The position numbers were made by a program, and so were the translations under genes. This document shows positions 44,496-52,758 of a stretch of DNA of 64,000 nt, piece after piece. Each line of letters opens with the position of its first letter. Positions within the stretch are counted from its first letter, which is position 1. The stretch comes from Streptomyces spinosus (GTDB taxonomy: Bacteria; Actinomycetota; Actinomycetes; Streptomycetales; Streptomycetaceae), in assembly GCF_020400655.1 (NCBI RefSeq), contig NZ_JAINRC010000015.1, positions 186,001 to 250,000 on the forward strand. Reading direction: 5' to 3'. The notes beneath the pieces are model-generated. The model saw nothing but the letters and a program-made list of their open reading frames with translations, did not search any database and was not told the origin of the DNA.

Positions 44496-45751
44496 ACCGG
44501 CGCGTGGCGGTCACCGGCATAGGCGTCGTGGCCCCGGGAGGGATCGGCGTACCGGCGTTCTGGGATCTCCTCGCCGACGGCCGTACCGCGACGCGGGGCA
44601 TCACGTTCTTCGACCCGACCGGGCTGCGGTCCCGGATCGCCGCCGAGTGCGACTTCGACCCCGCCGCGTACGGCTTGGACGCCGAACAGGTCGAACGGGC
44701 GGACCGGTACATACAGTTCGCCCTGGTGGCCGGCGAGGAGGCGGTCCGCGACTCCGGTCTCGACCTCGGCCGGGAGGACCCCTGGCGGGTCGGTGTCTCC
44801 GTGGGCACGGCCGTCGGCGGCACCACCCGGCTGGAGCACGACTACGTCCTGGTCAGCCATCGCGGGCAGCGCTGGGACGTCGACCCCGCCGAGGCGGAGC
44901 CGCAGCTGCACCGGGCGTTCTCGCCGAGCACCGTGGCCTCCGCGGTGGCGGAACGTTTCGGCGCCCAGGGTCCGGTGCAGACCGTGTCCACCGGCTGCAC
45001 CTCGGGACTCGACGCGGTCGGGTACGCCTTCCACACCGTCCAGGAGGGCCGGGCCGACATATGCATCGCGGGAGCCTCGGACTCTCCGATCTCCCCGATC
45101 ACCATGGCCTGCTTCGACGCGATCAAGGCCACCTCACCGAACAACGACGACCCCGCGCACGCCTCCCGTCCCTTCGACAACAACCGTGACGGCTTCGTCA
45201 TGGGCGAGGGCGGCGCGGTGCTCGTCCTGGAGGAGCTGGAGCACGCCCGGGCCCGCGGTGCCCACGTGTACTGCGAGTTCGGCGGCTACGCCACCTTCGG
45301 CAACGCCTACCACATGACCGGTCTGACCAAGGAGGGCCTGGAGATGGCGCGGGCCATCGACACCGCCCTGGACCAGGCGCGTCTCGACCCCACGGCGATC
45401 GACTACGTCAACGCGCACGGCTCCGGCACCCGGCAGAACGACCGCCACGAGACGGCGGCCGTGAAGCGGGCGCTGGGCCACCACGCCTACGACACCCCGA
45501 TGAGCTCCATCAAATCCATGGTGGGGCACTCCCTCGGGGCGATCGGCGCCATCGAACTCGTCGCGTGCGTCCTGGCCCTCGCGAAGCAGGTCGTCCCGCC
45601 GACCGCGAACTACGAGATCCCCGACCCCGAGTGCGACCTGGACTACGTCCCGCGCGTCGCCCGCGAACGGAAGCTGACCAGCGTGCTGTCCGTGGGCAGC
45701 GGGTTCGGCGGATTCCAGTCCGCGGTGATCCTGACCCGGCCGAGGGAGTGA
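44492..45751 (+). CDS. Type II polyketide ketosynthase alpha subunit (WhiE ORFIII-type)
   Basis: Condensing subunit of the minimal PKS, 419 residues. The active-site Cys is residue 169 in VSTGCTSGLDAVG. The two His are in YVNAHGSGTRQND and SMVGHSLGAIGAIELV, with Lys in SSIKSMVGH. It forms a heterodimer with the chain length factor at 45759-47003 and elongates malonyl units carried by the ACP at 47027. In whiE systems the product is a long (about C24) chain precursor of the grey spore pigment. The start overlaps the cupin stop. Confidence 0.96.
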   Translation: MNRRVAVTGIGVVAPGGIGVPAFWDLLADGRTATRGITFFDPTGLRSRIAAECDFDPAAYGLDAEQVERADRYIQFALVAGEEAVRDSGLDLGREDPWRVGVSVGTAVGGTTRLEHDYVLVSHRGQRWDVDPAEAEPQLHRAFSPSTVASAVAERFGAQGPVQTVSTGCTSGLDAVGYAFHTVQEGRADICIAGASDSPISPITMACFDAIKATSPNNDDPAHASRPFDNNRDGFVMGEGGAVLVLEELEHARARGAHVYCEFGGYATFGNAYHMTGLTKEGLEMARAIDTALDQARLDPTAIDYVNAHGSGTRQNDRHETAAVKRALGHHAYDTPMSSIKSMVGHSLGAIGAIELVACVLALAKQVVPPTANYEIPDPECDLDYVPRVARERKLTSVLSVGSGFGGFQSAVILTRPRE

Positions 45752-45758
45752 GGACACG

Positions 45759-47003
45759 ATGAGCGAACCGCAGGACCGGCAGGCGGCCATCACCGGCATC
45801 GGAGTGGTCGCGCCCAACGGCACCACCACCGGCACCTTCTGGAAGGCCACCCAGGAGGGCCTCAGCGTCCTCGACCGGGTCACCCGCGAGGGCTGTGAGC
45901 ACCTTCCCCTCAAGGTGGCCGGTGAGGTCCGCGCCTTTGAACCGGCCGCCACGATCGAGGAGCGCTTCCTCGTCCAGACCGACCGGTTCACGCACTACGC
46001 CATGGCCGCGGCCGACTTCGCACTGGACGACGCCCGGCTCGCGCTGGCCGACATCCCCGACGCGCCGTACTCCATCGGCGTGGTCACCGCCGCCGGGTCC
46101 GGCGGCGGCGAGTTCGGCCAGCGCGAACTCCAGCAACTGTGGGGCAAGGGGAGCCGGTTCGTCGGGCCGTACCAGTCCATCGCCTGGTTCTACGCCGCGA
46201 GCACCGGCCAGGTGTCCATCCGCCGCGGCTTCAAGGGACCCTGCTCGGTCGTCGCCTCCGACGAGGCCGGCGGCCTGGACGCCCTCGCCCACGCGGCACG
46301 GGCCGTGCGGCGCGGCACCGACGTCATCGTGGCCGGCTCCACCGAGGCGCCGCTCGCGCCGTACTCGATGGTCTGCCAGCTCGGCTACGACGAACTGAGC
46401 CGGGAGACGGACCCGTCCCGGGCCTACCGCCCGTTCACGGACGGGGCCTGCGGGTTCGTGCCCGCCGAGGGCGGCGGGATGCTCGTGGTCGAGGCGGCCT
46501 GCGCCGCCCGGTCCCGCGGCGCCGACATCAAGGCCGTCGTGGCCGGACACGGGGCGACCTTCACCGGCGCCTCCCGCTGGGACCGGTCCCGGGAGGGGCT
46601 CGCGCAGGCCGTCCGGCAGGCCCTGGCGGAGGCCGGGTGCGCGCCCGAGGAGGTCGACGTCGTCTTCGCCGACGCCCTCGGGGTACCGGAGGCCGACCGG
46701 GCCGAGGCGCTGGCGATCGCCGACGCCCTCGGCGAGCACGGCACCCGGGTACCGGTCACCGCACCGAAGACCGGGATCGGCCGGGGATACTGCGCGGCCC
46801 CCGTCCTGGACACCGCGGCGGCCGTGCTCGCGATGGAGCACGGCCTGGTCCCGCCGACGCCGAACGTCTTCGACGTCTGCCACGACCTCGACCTCGTGAC
46901 CGGCAGCGCCCGCGCCGCCGAACTGCGGACGGCGCTGGTCCTCAGCCGCGGACTCATGGGGTCGAACTCGGCGCTGGTGCTGCGACGCGGCACCGCGCAG
47001 TGA
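45759..47003 (+). CDS. Type II polyketide chain length factor, KS-beta (WhiE ORFIV-type)
   Basis: Ketosynthase-fold partner of 414 residues. The catalytic Cys is replaced by Gln in AASTGQVSIRRGF (Gln151), the hallmark of a chain length factor that decarboxylates malonyl-ACP and sets chain length. Other fold landmarks are FVPAEGGGMLVVE and PVTAPKTGIGRGYCAAP, where the Lys is kept but the catalytic His positions of KS-alpha are changed. It begins seven bases after the KS-alpha stop and functions as its heterodimer partner. Confidence 0.95.
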   Translation: MSEPQDRQAAITGIGVVAPNGTTTGTFWKATQEGLSVLDRVTREGCEHLPLKVAGEVRAFEPAATIEERFLVQTDRFTHYAMAAADFALDDARLALADIPDAPYSIGVVTAAGSGGGEFGQRELQQLWGKGSRFVGPYQSIAWFYAASTGQVSIRRGFKGPCSVVASDEAGGLDALAHAARAVRRGTDVIVAGSTEAPLAPYSMVCQLGYDELSRETDPSRAYRPFTDGACGFVPAEGGGMLVVEAACAARSRGADIKAVVAGHGATFTGASRWDRSREGLAQAVRQALAEAGCAPEEVDVVFADALGVPEADRAEALAIADALGEHGTRVPVTAPKTGIGRGYCAAPVLDTAAAVLAMEHGLVPPTPNVFDVCHDLDLVTGSARAAELRTALVLSRGLMGSNSALVLRRGTAQ

Positions 47004-47026
47004 GCACAGAGAAGGAGGAGAGAAAC

Positions 47027-47281
47027 ATGCCCCAGATCACCGTGGAAGAACTCGCCGCGCTGATGAAGAAGGCCGCCGGCGTGACCGTCAGCCCCCAGCA
47101 GTTGAAGGAGAAGCCGGACACCGGCTTCGACGTCCTCGGTGTCGACTCGCTCGGCCTGCTCGGCATCGTCGGCGAGCTGGAGAACACGCACGGCACCCCG
47201 ATGCCGGTCGACGCCGAGCGCTGCAAGACACCCCAGCAGTTCCTCAACCTCGTCAACAGCACCCTGATGGCAGGAGCCTGA
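47027..47281 (+). CDS. Acyl carrier protein of the spore-pigment PKS (WhiE ORFV-type)
   Basis: Acyl carrier protein of 84 residues with GAAGGAGG upstream of its ATG. The phosphopantetheine attachment Ser is residue 41 in FDVLGVDSLGLLGIVGELE. Acidic helices and the KTPQQFLNLVN end are typical. It carries the growing chain for the two upstream ketosynthase subunits. One base separates its stop from the aromatase start. Confidence 0.95.
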   Translation: MPQITVEELAALMKKAAGVTVSPQQLKEKPDTGFDVLGVDSLGLLGIVGELENTHGTPMPVDAERCKTPQQFLNLVNSTLMAGA

Positions 47282-47282
47282 G

Positions 47283-47762
47283 ATGGCAGGACACACCCAG
47301 AACGAGATCACCATCGCGGCCCCGCTGGACCTGGTCTGGGACATGACCAACGACCTGGAGCGCTGGCCCCAGCTGTTCAGCGAGTACGCGTCGGTGGAGG
47401 TCCTCAAGAAGGAGGGCGAGAAGACGACGTTCCGGCTCACCATGCACCCGGACGAGAACGGCACCGTCTGGAGCTGGGTCTCCGAGCGCGAGCCGGACCG
47501 CGCCACCCGCACCGTCAAGGCCCGCCGGGTCGAGACCGGGCCCTTCGCCCACATGAACATCCACTGGCGGTACGAGGAGGTTCCCGCCGGCACCCGGATG
47601 GTCTGGACCCAGGACTTCGCGATGAAGCCGGACGCGCCGGTCGACGACGACTGGATGACCGACAACATCAACAAGAACTCGAAGATCCAGCTGGAGCTGA
47701 TCCGGCAGAAGATCGAGAAGGCGGCGGCCGGTGAGCGGCCCGCCCCGGCCCTGGCCGACTGA
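47283..47762 (+). CDS. Polyketide aromatase/cyclase (SRPBCC fold, WhiE ORFVI-type)
   Basis: START/Bet v1-fold cyclase of 159 residues, single-domain type (as TcmN N-terminal domain and WhiE ORFVI). Landmarks: NEITIAAPLDLVWDMTNDLERWPQLFSEY, RRVETGPFAHMNIHWRYE and GTRMVWTQDFAMKPDAP. WhiE ORFVI directs first-ring cyclisation and aromatisation of the long poly-beta-ketone. AGGAG lies 8 bases upstream. It is tightly packed with the ACP gene. Confidence 0.93.
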   Translation: MAGHTQNEITIAAPLDLVWDMTNDLERWPQLFSEYASVEVLKKEGEKTTFRLTMHPDENGTVWSWVSEREPDRATRTVKARRVETGPFAHMNIHWRYEEVPAGTRMVWTQDFAMKPDAPVDDDWMTDNINKNSKIQLELIRQKIEKAAAGERPAPALAD

Positions 47763-47783
47763 GCCGGACGACAGGAGACGACC

Positions 47784-48113
47784 GTGCACCAGGCCCTGAT
47801 CGTCGCCCGCATGGCCCCGGGCTCCGCCCCCGACATCGCCAAGGTGTTCGCGGAGTCCGACCGGGGAGAGCTGCCGCACCTCGTCGGAGTCGTCCGGCGC
47901 AGCCTCTTCCAGTTCGGCGACGTGTACATGCACCTGATCGAGTCCGAGCGGGAGCCGGGACCGGCCATCGCCAAGGTCACCTCCCACCCCGAGTTCAAGG
48001 AGGTCAGCGAGCGGTTGACGGCGTACGTCAGCGCGTACGACCCGCAGACCTGGCGGTCCCCGAAGGACGCCATGGCAGAGCGCTTCTACCTCTGGGAGCG
48101 CGACGCCGGCTGA
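47784..48113 (+). CDS. TcmI-type polyketide cyclase (WhiE ORFVII-type)
   Basis: Ferredoxin-like cyclase of 109 residues. The start is GTG with AGGAG upstream. Family segments are HQALIVARMAPGSAPDIAKVFAESD, LPHLVGVVRRSLFQFGDVYMHLIE and HPEFKEVSERLTAYVSAYDP. TcmI-like proteins close later rings of aromatic polyketides; this one is the last gene of the pigment operon and is followed by a strong hairpin. The exact ring closed is inferred only by homology. Confidence 0.92.
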   Translation: MHQALIVARMAPGSAPDIAKVFAESDRGELPHLVGVVRRSLFQFGDVYMHLIESEREPGPAIAKVTSHPEFKEVSERLTAYVSAYDPQTWRSPKDAMAERFYLWERDAG

Positions 48114-48140
48114 GCGCTCCGCCGGACAGCGGCGAGGCAG

Positions 48141-48168
48141 TTCCCCGCGCCCCCTCGGGGCGCGGGGA
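48141..48168. terminator. Terminator at the end of the pigment operon
   Basis: Twelve-bp GC stem (TCCCCGCGCCCC/GGGGCGCGGGGA) with a three-base loop, between the convergent last pigment gene and the O-methyltransferase gene. It can serve both. Confidence 0.7.
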
Positions 48169-48173
48169 GCCGG

Positions 48174-49238
48174 TCATGCGGGGACGATGCAGTCGAACGC
48201 GTGCAGGTACGGGTTGACCGGCCGGATGTCGCGGACCGCCAGGCCCGCCGCCTCCAGTCGGCCCACCATGCTGTCGGTGGTGTGCTTGGCCCCGCCGACG
48301 TTCAGGAGCAGCAGCAGGTCCATGGCCGTGCTGAACCGCATCGACGGGGTGTCGTCGACGAGGTTCTCGATCACCACCACCCGGGTGCCGGGACCGCCCG
48401 CCTCGACCACGTTGCCCAGCAGCCGGGCCGTGGACTCGTCGTCCCACTCCAGGATGTTCTTGATGATGTAGACGTCGGCCTCGACCGGGACGGCCTCCCG
48501 GACGTCGCCGGGCACGATCCGCGCGCGGTCGGCGAGGTCGCCGCCCTCGCGCAGCCGCGGCAGGGCGTTCTCCACCACCCGGGGCAGGTCGAGCAGGCTG
48601 CCGCGCATCGCCGGGTACTTGTCCAGCAGGCACGCCACCACATGCCCCTGGCCGCCGCCGAGGTCCGCGACCGAGCTGCTGCCGGACAGGTCCAGCAGGG
48701 CCGCCACCTCTCGCGCCGACTGCTCGCTGGAGCGGGTCATCGCGCGGTTGAAGACGTCCGCGGACTCGGGAGCGTCCTCGTTGAGGTAGCTGAAGAACTC
48801 CTTGCCGTAGAGGTCCTCCACGACGTTCCGGCCGGTGCGCACGGCCTGGTCCAGCAGGGGCCAGGCGTCCCAGGTCCACGGCTCGGTGCACCACATGGCG
48901 ATGGCCCGCAGGCTGTTCGGGTCGTCCTCGCGCAGCAGCCGCGACATCTCGGTGTGGGCGAACGTGCCGTCCGGCCGCTCGGCGAAGACGCCGTAGCAGG
49001 ACAGGGCGCGCAGCAGCCGGCGCAGCGGCTTGGGCTCGGCGCGCACCGCGGTCGCCAGGGTCTCCACGGTCATGGGGGCGTCCCCGAGCGCGTCGGCGAG
49101 GCCCAGCCGGGCCGCGGCGCGGACCGCGGCGGCGCAGGCCGCCCCGAACACGAGCTCGCGCAGCCGCATCGACGGGTGAGAGGAGGGGGGTGCCCCCGGC
49201 TCGGGGGGAGCCGGGGGTGCGCCGGATGGTGCGGTCAT
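48174..49238 (-). CDS. SAM-dependent O-methyltransferase
   Basis: Methyltransferase of 354 residues of the small-molecule O-methyltransferase family (Methyltransf_2). The N-terminal dimerisation domain (RLRELVFGAACAAAVRAAARLGLADAL, PKPLRRLLRALSCYGVF) is followed by the SAM motif VADLGGGQGHVVACLLDKYP, LLDLPRVVENA, DVYIIKNILEWDD, the family signature around the catalytic His position (here replaced by the WDD region), and RVVVIENLV. GGAAGG lies six bases before the ATG. It is convergent with the pigment operon and probably tailors its product, an inference from position. Confidence 0.88.
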   Translation of the reverse strand: MTAPSGAPPAPPEPGAPPSSHPSMRLRELVFGAACAAAVRAAARLGLADALGDAPMTVETLATAVRAEPKPLRRLLRALSCYGVFAERPDGTFAHTEMSRLLREDDPNSLRAIAMWCTEPWTWDAWPLLDQAVRTGRNVVEDLYGKEFFSYLNEDAPESADVFNRAMTRSSEQSAREVAALLDLSGSSSVADLGGGQGHVVACLLDKYPAMRGSLLDLPRVVENALPRLREGGDLADRARIVPGDVREAVPVEADVYIIKNILEWDDESTARLLGNVVEAGGPGTRVVVIENLVDDTPSMRFSTAMDLLLLLNVGGAKHTTDSMVGRLEAAGLAVRDIRPVNPYLHAFDCIVPA

Positions 49239-49281
49239 GTGCCGCCTTCCTTCCTTGCGTGGATCGGGTACGGCCGTCCGG

Positions 49282-50370
49282 TCAGCACAGGCCCGCGGGC
49301 TTGGAGACCCGGCAGGCGTTGCCGGTGAAGACGTTGCCGGTCTTGGTGGCTTCCTGGTTGACGAGGTCCGCCGGGGAGTTGTCCGCCAGCCGGTTGCCGG
49401 TGATCCGGTTCATCTCGCTCGTGGCGCCCACGAAGCTCTTGAACAGGACGATGCCGCCCGACAGCGGGGACTTGCCGGTGTGGCCGGTGACCCTGTTCCG
49501 CGTCACCAGGGTCTTCTCGGTGCCGGTCAGCACGATGCCGGAGCCCTTCAGGTAGGGCAGCCGGGCCGTCTTCGGGCAGTACTTGTTGTTCCGCACGACC
49601 AGGTTGTCGCTGACGGTGAGGGCACCGGCCCGCGGCTTGTTCTCGTCGCCGACGACGAACACGCCCGCGCAGTTGCCGAGGACGTAGTTGCGCGTGACGG
49701 CGAGGTCGCGCAGCCGGCGGACGGTGATGCCGATCCGGTTGTCCTCCAGCCGGTTGTGGTCGACCACCGCGCCCCTGCTGTCCGTGGCCCCCTGCTCGGC
49801 CTTGACGTTGTTGGCGAGGAAGAGGCCCGCGTCCCCGTTCCCGCGGGCGGTGTTGTTCCGGAACACCCCGCGGGTGGAGTGCTGCTGGGCGATGCCCCAC
49901 TGGCCGTTGTTCTCGGCGATCACGCGCTTCACGGTCAGCCGGTCGGTGCCCATGGTGAAGACGCCGGACTTGGCGAAGCCGGTCACCTTGAGGTCGGAGA
50001 CGGTGACGTCCTCGAGGGGCTTGTCCTTGCCCCCGACCACGCAGATGCCGTTGCCGTCGGAGAGGCAGGTGACGGCGGCCTTCTTGCCGTCGGGGGCGGG
50101 CCTGGTCTTCTGCTGGGGGGGCTGGATCACGGTGCCGGGGCCCGCTCCCCGCAGGGTGAGGCCCGCCGTCTTCACCGTGACGCTCTCACGGTAGGTGCCG
50201 GCGAGCACGAACACGGTGTCGCCGGCCTTGGCGGTGTTGACCGCCTTCTGGATCGACTGACCCGGCTGCACCACGAGGGTCCTGTGGGCAGCGGACGCCG
50301 GAGTGGCGCCGATGACCGTGCCGACGAGGGTCGTGGCGCATGCCAGGTACGCAATGTGTCGTTTTGTCAC
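49282..50370 (-). CDS. Secreted right-handed parallel beta-helix protein
   Basis: Exported protein of 362 residues starting at GTG. The signal peptide ends near PASA (about residue 27). The mature part begins RTLVVQPGQSIQKAVNTAKAGDTVFVLAGTY, the entry to a pectate-lyase-type beta-helix. Repeated coils follow (VTVSDLKVTGFAKSGVF, LTVKRVIAENNGQWGI, VVDHNRLEDNRIGIT, LAVTRNYVLGNCAGVFV, LTVSDNLVVRNNKY). Several Cys are present and the protein ends with a Cys. The fold suggests carbohydrate binding or cleavage, but no lyase catalytic residues could be assigned. It borders the pigment cluster. Confidence 0.86.
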   Translation of the reverse strand: MTKRHIAYLACATTLVGTVIGATPASAAHRTLVVQPGQSIQKAVNTAKAGDTVFVLAGTYRESVTVKTAGLTLRGAGPGTVIQPPQQKTRPAPDGKKAAVTCLSDGNGICVVGGKDKPLEDVTVSDLKVTGFAKSGVFTMGTDRLTVKRVIAENNGQWGIAQQHSTRGVFRNNTARGNGDAGLFLANNVKAEQGATDSRGAVVDHNRLEDNRIGITVRRLRDLAVTRNYVLGNCAGVFVVGDENKPRAGALTVSDNLVVRNNKYCPKTARLPYLKGSGIVLTGTEKTLVTRNRVTGHTGKSPLSGGIVLFKSFVGATSEMNRITGNRLADNSPADLVNQEATKTGNVFTGNACRVSKPAGLC

Positions 50371-50448
50371 ATGCCGAAGGCTAGGAGCGCATGAGCCGAT
50401 TACCGGCCGGATACTCCGTTCGGCGGCGTGTCCGCGGCAGGGGCCGGG

Positions 50449-51150
50449 TCAGCGGCCCCGGGGTCCGCCCTTGGGCAGCTTCATGCCCTTCGGCATGGGG
50501 CCCTTCGGCAGCGGCATGTTGCTCATCAGGTCGCCCAGTGCCCGCAGCCGGTCGTTGGTGGCCGTCACCTGGGGGCCGGTCAGCACGCGCGGGAGCTTCA
50601 GCATCGTCGTGCGGAGCTTCTTCAGCTCGACCTGGCCCTCGCCGTTGCCGACGATCAGGTCGTGCACCGGCACGTCGGCGACGATGCGGTTCATCTTCTT
50701 CTTCTCGGCGGCCAGCAGGCTCTTCACCCGGTTCGGGTTGCCCTCGGCGACCAGCACGATGCCGGCCTTGCCGACGGCCCGGTGCACCACGTCCTGGCTG
50801 CGGTTCATCGCCACCGCCGGGGTCGTCGTCCAGCCCCGGCCGATGTTGTCCAGCACGGCCGCGGCGGCGCCCGGCTGGCCCTCCATCTGGCCGAACGCGG
50901 CCCGCTCGGCACGGCGGCCGAACACGATCGCGGTCGCCAGCAGGGCGATCAGCAGGCCGAAGATGCCCAGGTAGACCGGGTGCCCGATCAGGAAGCCGAT
51001 CGCGAGGAAGACACCGAGGGTGCCGATGCCGACGGCCGCGAGTACAAGACCGATCTTCTTGTCGGCCTTGCGGGTCATCTGGTACGTGAGGGCGATCTGC
51101 TTCAGTCGCCCTGCGTTCGCGGCGTCCGCCGCGGTTTCCTTCCTCGCCAT
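50449..51150 (-). CDS. DUF4191 membrane protein
   Basis: Conserved actinobacterial protein of 233 residues. A basic N-terminus (ALTYQMTRKADKKIGLVL) is followed by two hydrophobic helices (about residues 35-80) and a soluble C-terminal domain with GRRAERAAFGQMEGQPGAAAAVLDN, GWTTTPAVAMNRSQDVVHRAVGKAGIVLVAEG and a LPKGPMPKGMKLPKGGP end. DUF4191 genes commonly lie next to lipA and glnA in actinomycetes, as here. Function unknown. Confidence 0.92.
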   Translation of the reverse strand: MARKETAADAANAGRLKQIALTYQMTRKADKKIGLVLAAVGIGTLGVFLAIGFLIGHPVYLGIFGLLIALLATAIVFGRRAERAAFGQMEGQPGAAAAVLDNIGRGWTTTPAVAMNRSQDVVHRAVGKAGIVLVAEGNPNRVKSLLAAEKKKMNRIVADVPVHDLIVGNGEGQVELKKLRTTMLKLPRVLTGPQVTATNDRLRALGDLMSNMPLPKGPMPKGMKLPKGGPRGR

Positions 51151-51228
51151 GCCACGAAGTCTACGTGCCCGCGGGAGTGCGGACGACGGCGGTGCCCGGC
51201 GGGCGGGACGGGCCCGCCGGGGGCGGCG

Positions 51229-51426
51229 TCAGGACTGGCCGGCGGCCTGGTCCAGGAACCGCTGGGCCTCGACCCGGTCCTTGGCGCGGCGGCGGTCCTC
51301 CAGGACGGAGGTCCAGGCGTTGCGGCGGGCGGTGCGCTGGCCGCCGCTCATGAGCAGGGACTCCACGGCGCGCAGGGCGCCGGTGAAGGACGGGATGGCG
51401 GTGGCGCGTACGGGTGCGGCCTGCAT
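51229..51426 (-). CDS. Small conserved protein downstream of lipA
   Basis: Protein of 65 residues with an ATG preceded by a G-rich ribosome site (GAGGGGGGA). It is basic with one predicted amphipathic helix and no hydrophobic segment: IPSFTGALRAVESLLMSGGQ, then RNAWTSVLEDRRRAKDRVEAQRFLDQA. I recall an equivalent small gene between lipA and the DUF4191 gene in other Streptomyces; its function is not known to me. Confidence 0.8.
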   Translation of the reverse strand: MQAAPVRATAIPSFTGALRAVESLLMSGGQRTARRNAWTSVLEDRRRAKDRVEAQRFLDQAAGQS

Positions 51427-51653
51427 GATCGAGGTCCCCCCTCTGAGCTGGAGATGCGGGGCGTGATATGAGAGTCACTGATTGGTGTTACCAGGGCGTG
51501 ACCGACCGGTCAAACACGCGTGAAGCCTCGGTGTGAGGGGCTGGAACGCCGGCGCGGCCCCGACGGCGCCCTCATCAGCGAGGACGGTCGGGACCGCGTC
51601 GTCTCGGCCATTACTGGCCAGTAGGAACTTGTGCGCGAATTCACACGCGCGGC

Positions 51654-52643
51654 TCACACCGCCTGGGCGGCGACGTACGTGCCGCGCTTCTCCACGGCCA
51701 TCTGGTACAGCCGCCCGGCGCGGTAGGAGGAGCGCACCAGCGGGCCGGACATCACACCGGAGAAGCCGATCTGCTCGGCCTCCTCCTTCAGCTCCACGAA
51801 CTCGTGCGGCTTCACCCAGCGCTCCACCGGGTGGTGGCGCACCGACGGCCGCAGGTACTGGGTGATGGTGACCAGCTCGCAGCCCGCGTCGTGCAGCTGC
51901 TTCAGCGCCTCGCTGACCTCCTCACGGGTCTCGCCCATGCCGAGGATCAGGTTCGACTTGGTCACCAGGCCGTAGTCGCGGGCCTCGGTGATGACCTTCA
52001 GGGAGCGCTCGTAGCGGAAGCCCGGGCGGATCCGCTTGAAGATCCGGGGGACGGTCTCGACGTTGTGCGCGAAGACCTCGGGACGGGACGCGAACACCTC
52101 GGCGAGCTGCTCGGGGACCGCGTTGAAGTCCGGGGCCAGCAGCTCCACCTTGGTCCGGCCGCCCTCGCGCTGCGCCGTCTGCTGGTGGATCTGGCGCACG
52201 GTCTCGGCGTACAGCCATGCTCCGCCGTCCGCCAGGTCGTCGCGGGCGACGCCGGTGATGGTGGCGTAGTTCAGGTCCATGGTGACCACGGACTCGCCCA
52301 CGCGGCGCGGCTCGTCGCGGTCCAGCGCCTCGGGCTTGCCGGTGTCGATCTGGCAGAAGTCACAGCGCCGGGTGCACTGGTCGCCGCCGATGAGGAAGGT
52401 CGCCTCGCGGTCCTCCCAGCACTCGTAGATGTTCGGACAGCCGGCTTCCTGGCACACCGTGTGCAGCCCCTCGCTCTTCACGAGGTTCTGCATCTTCGTG
52501 TATTCGGGGCCCATTTTCGCCCGGGTCTTGATCCACTCGGGCTTGCGCTCGATGGGGGTCTGGCTGTTGCGGACCTCAAGGCGCAGCAATCGCCGCCCGT
52601 CAGGGCTTGGCATTTGCTTCCCGTCGGGTGCGACTGCGGACAC
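51654..52643 (-). CDS. lipA: Lipoyl synthase LipA
   Basis: Radical SAM enzyme of 329 residues that inserts two sulfurs into the octanoyl chain on lipoyl domains. Both Fe-S clusters have their ligands: auxiliary CQEAGCPNIYEC (CxxxxCxxxxxC) and radical SAM CTRRCDFC (CxxxCxxC). The C-terminal serine region RSSYRAG is present. The start is GTG with AGGGAG upstream. It follows lipB on the minus strand. Its product serves pyruvate dehydrogenase, whose E1 gene is at 61618-64000. Confidence 0.97.
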   Translation of the reverse strand: MSAVAPDGKQMPSPDGRRLLRLEVRNSQTPIERKPEWIKTRAKMGPEYTKMQNLVKSEGLHTVCQEAGCPNIYECWEDREATFLIGGDQCTRRCDFCQIDTGKPEALDRDEPRRVGESVVTMDLNYATITGVARDDLADGGAWLYAETVRQIHQQTAQREGGRTKVELLAPDFNAVPEQLAEVFASRPEVFAHNVETVPRIFKRIRPGFRYERSLKVITEARDYGLVTKSNLILGMGETREEVSEALKQLHDAGCELVTITQYLRPSVRHHPVERWVKPHEFVELKEEAEQIGFSGVMSGPLVRSSYRAGRLYQMAVEKRGTYVAAQAV

Positions 52644-52758
52644 GACCGGCTCCCTGTGACTTCGATTCTTCGGCGTACCCCAGGGTACGCCCGTACTGTG
52701 TACGCCCTGCCGTTCGGGCCAACCCCGCTGTCGCAGGGCACATTCCCCCGGCGGACGA

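Noticed and set aside
40915..50448. A mobile element or integrated phage carrying the pigment cluster
   Set aside because: No integrase, transposase, tRNA fragment or flanking direct repeats were seen at either edge. Base composition is the same as the surroundings.
51475..51657. 60-codon frame starting inside the lipA stop (GTGA overlap)
   Set aside because: About a quarter of its codons end in A or T, unlike neighbouring genes. It has no clear ribosome site, and it covers the promoter region of the next gene.
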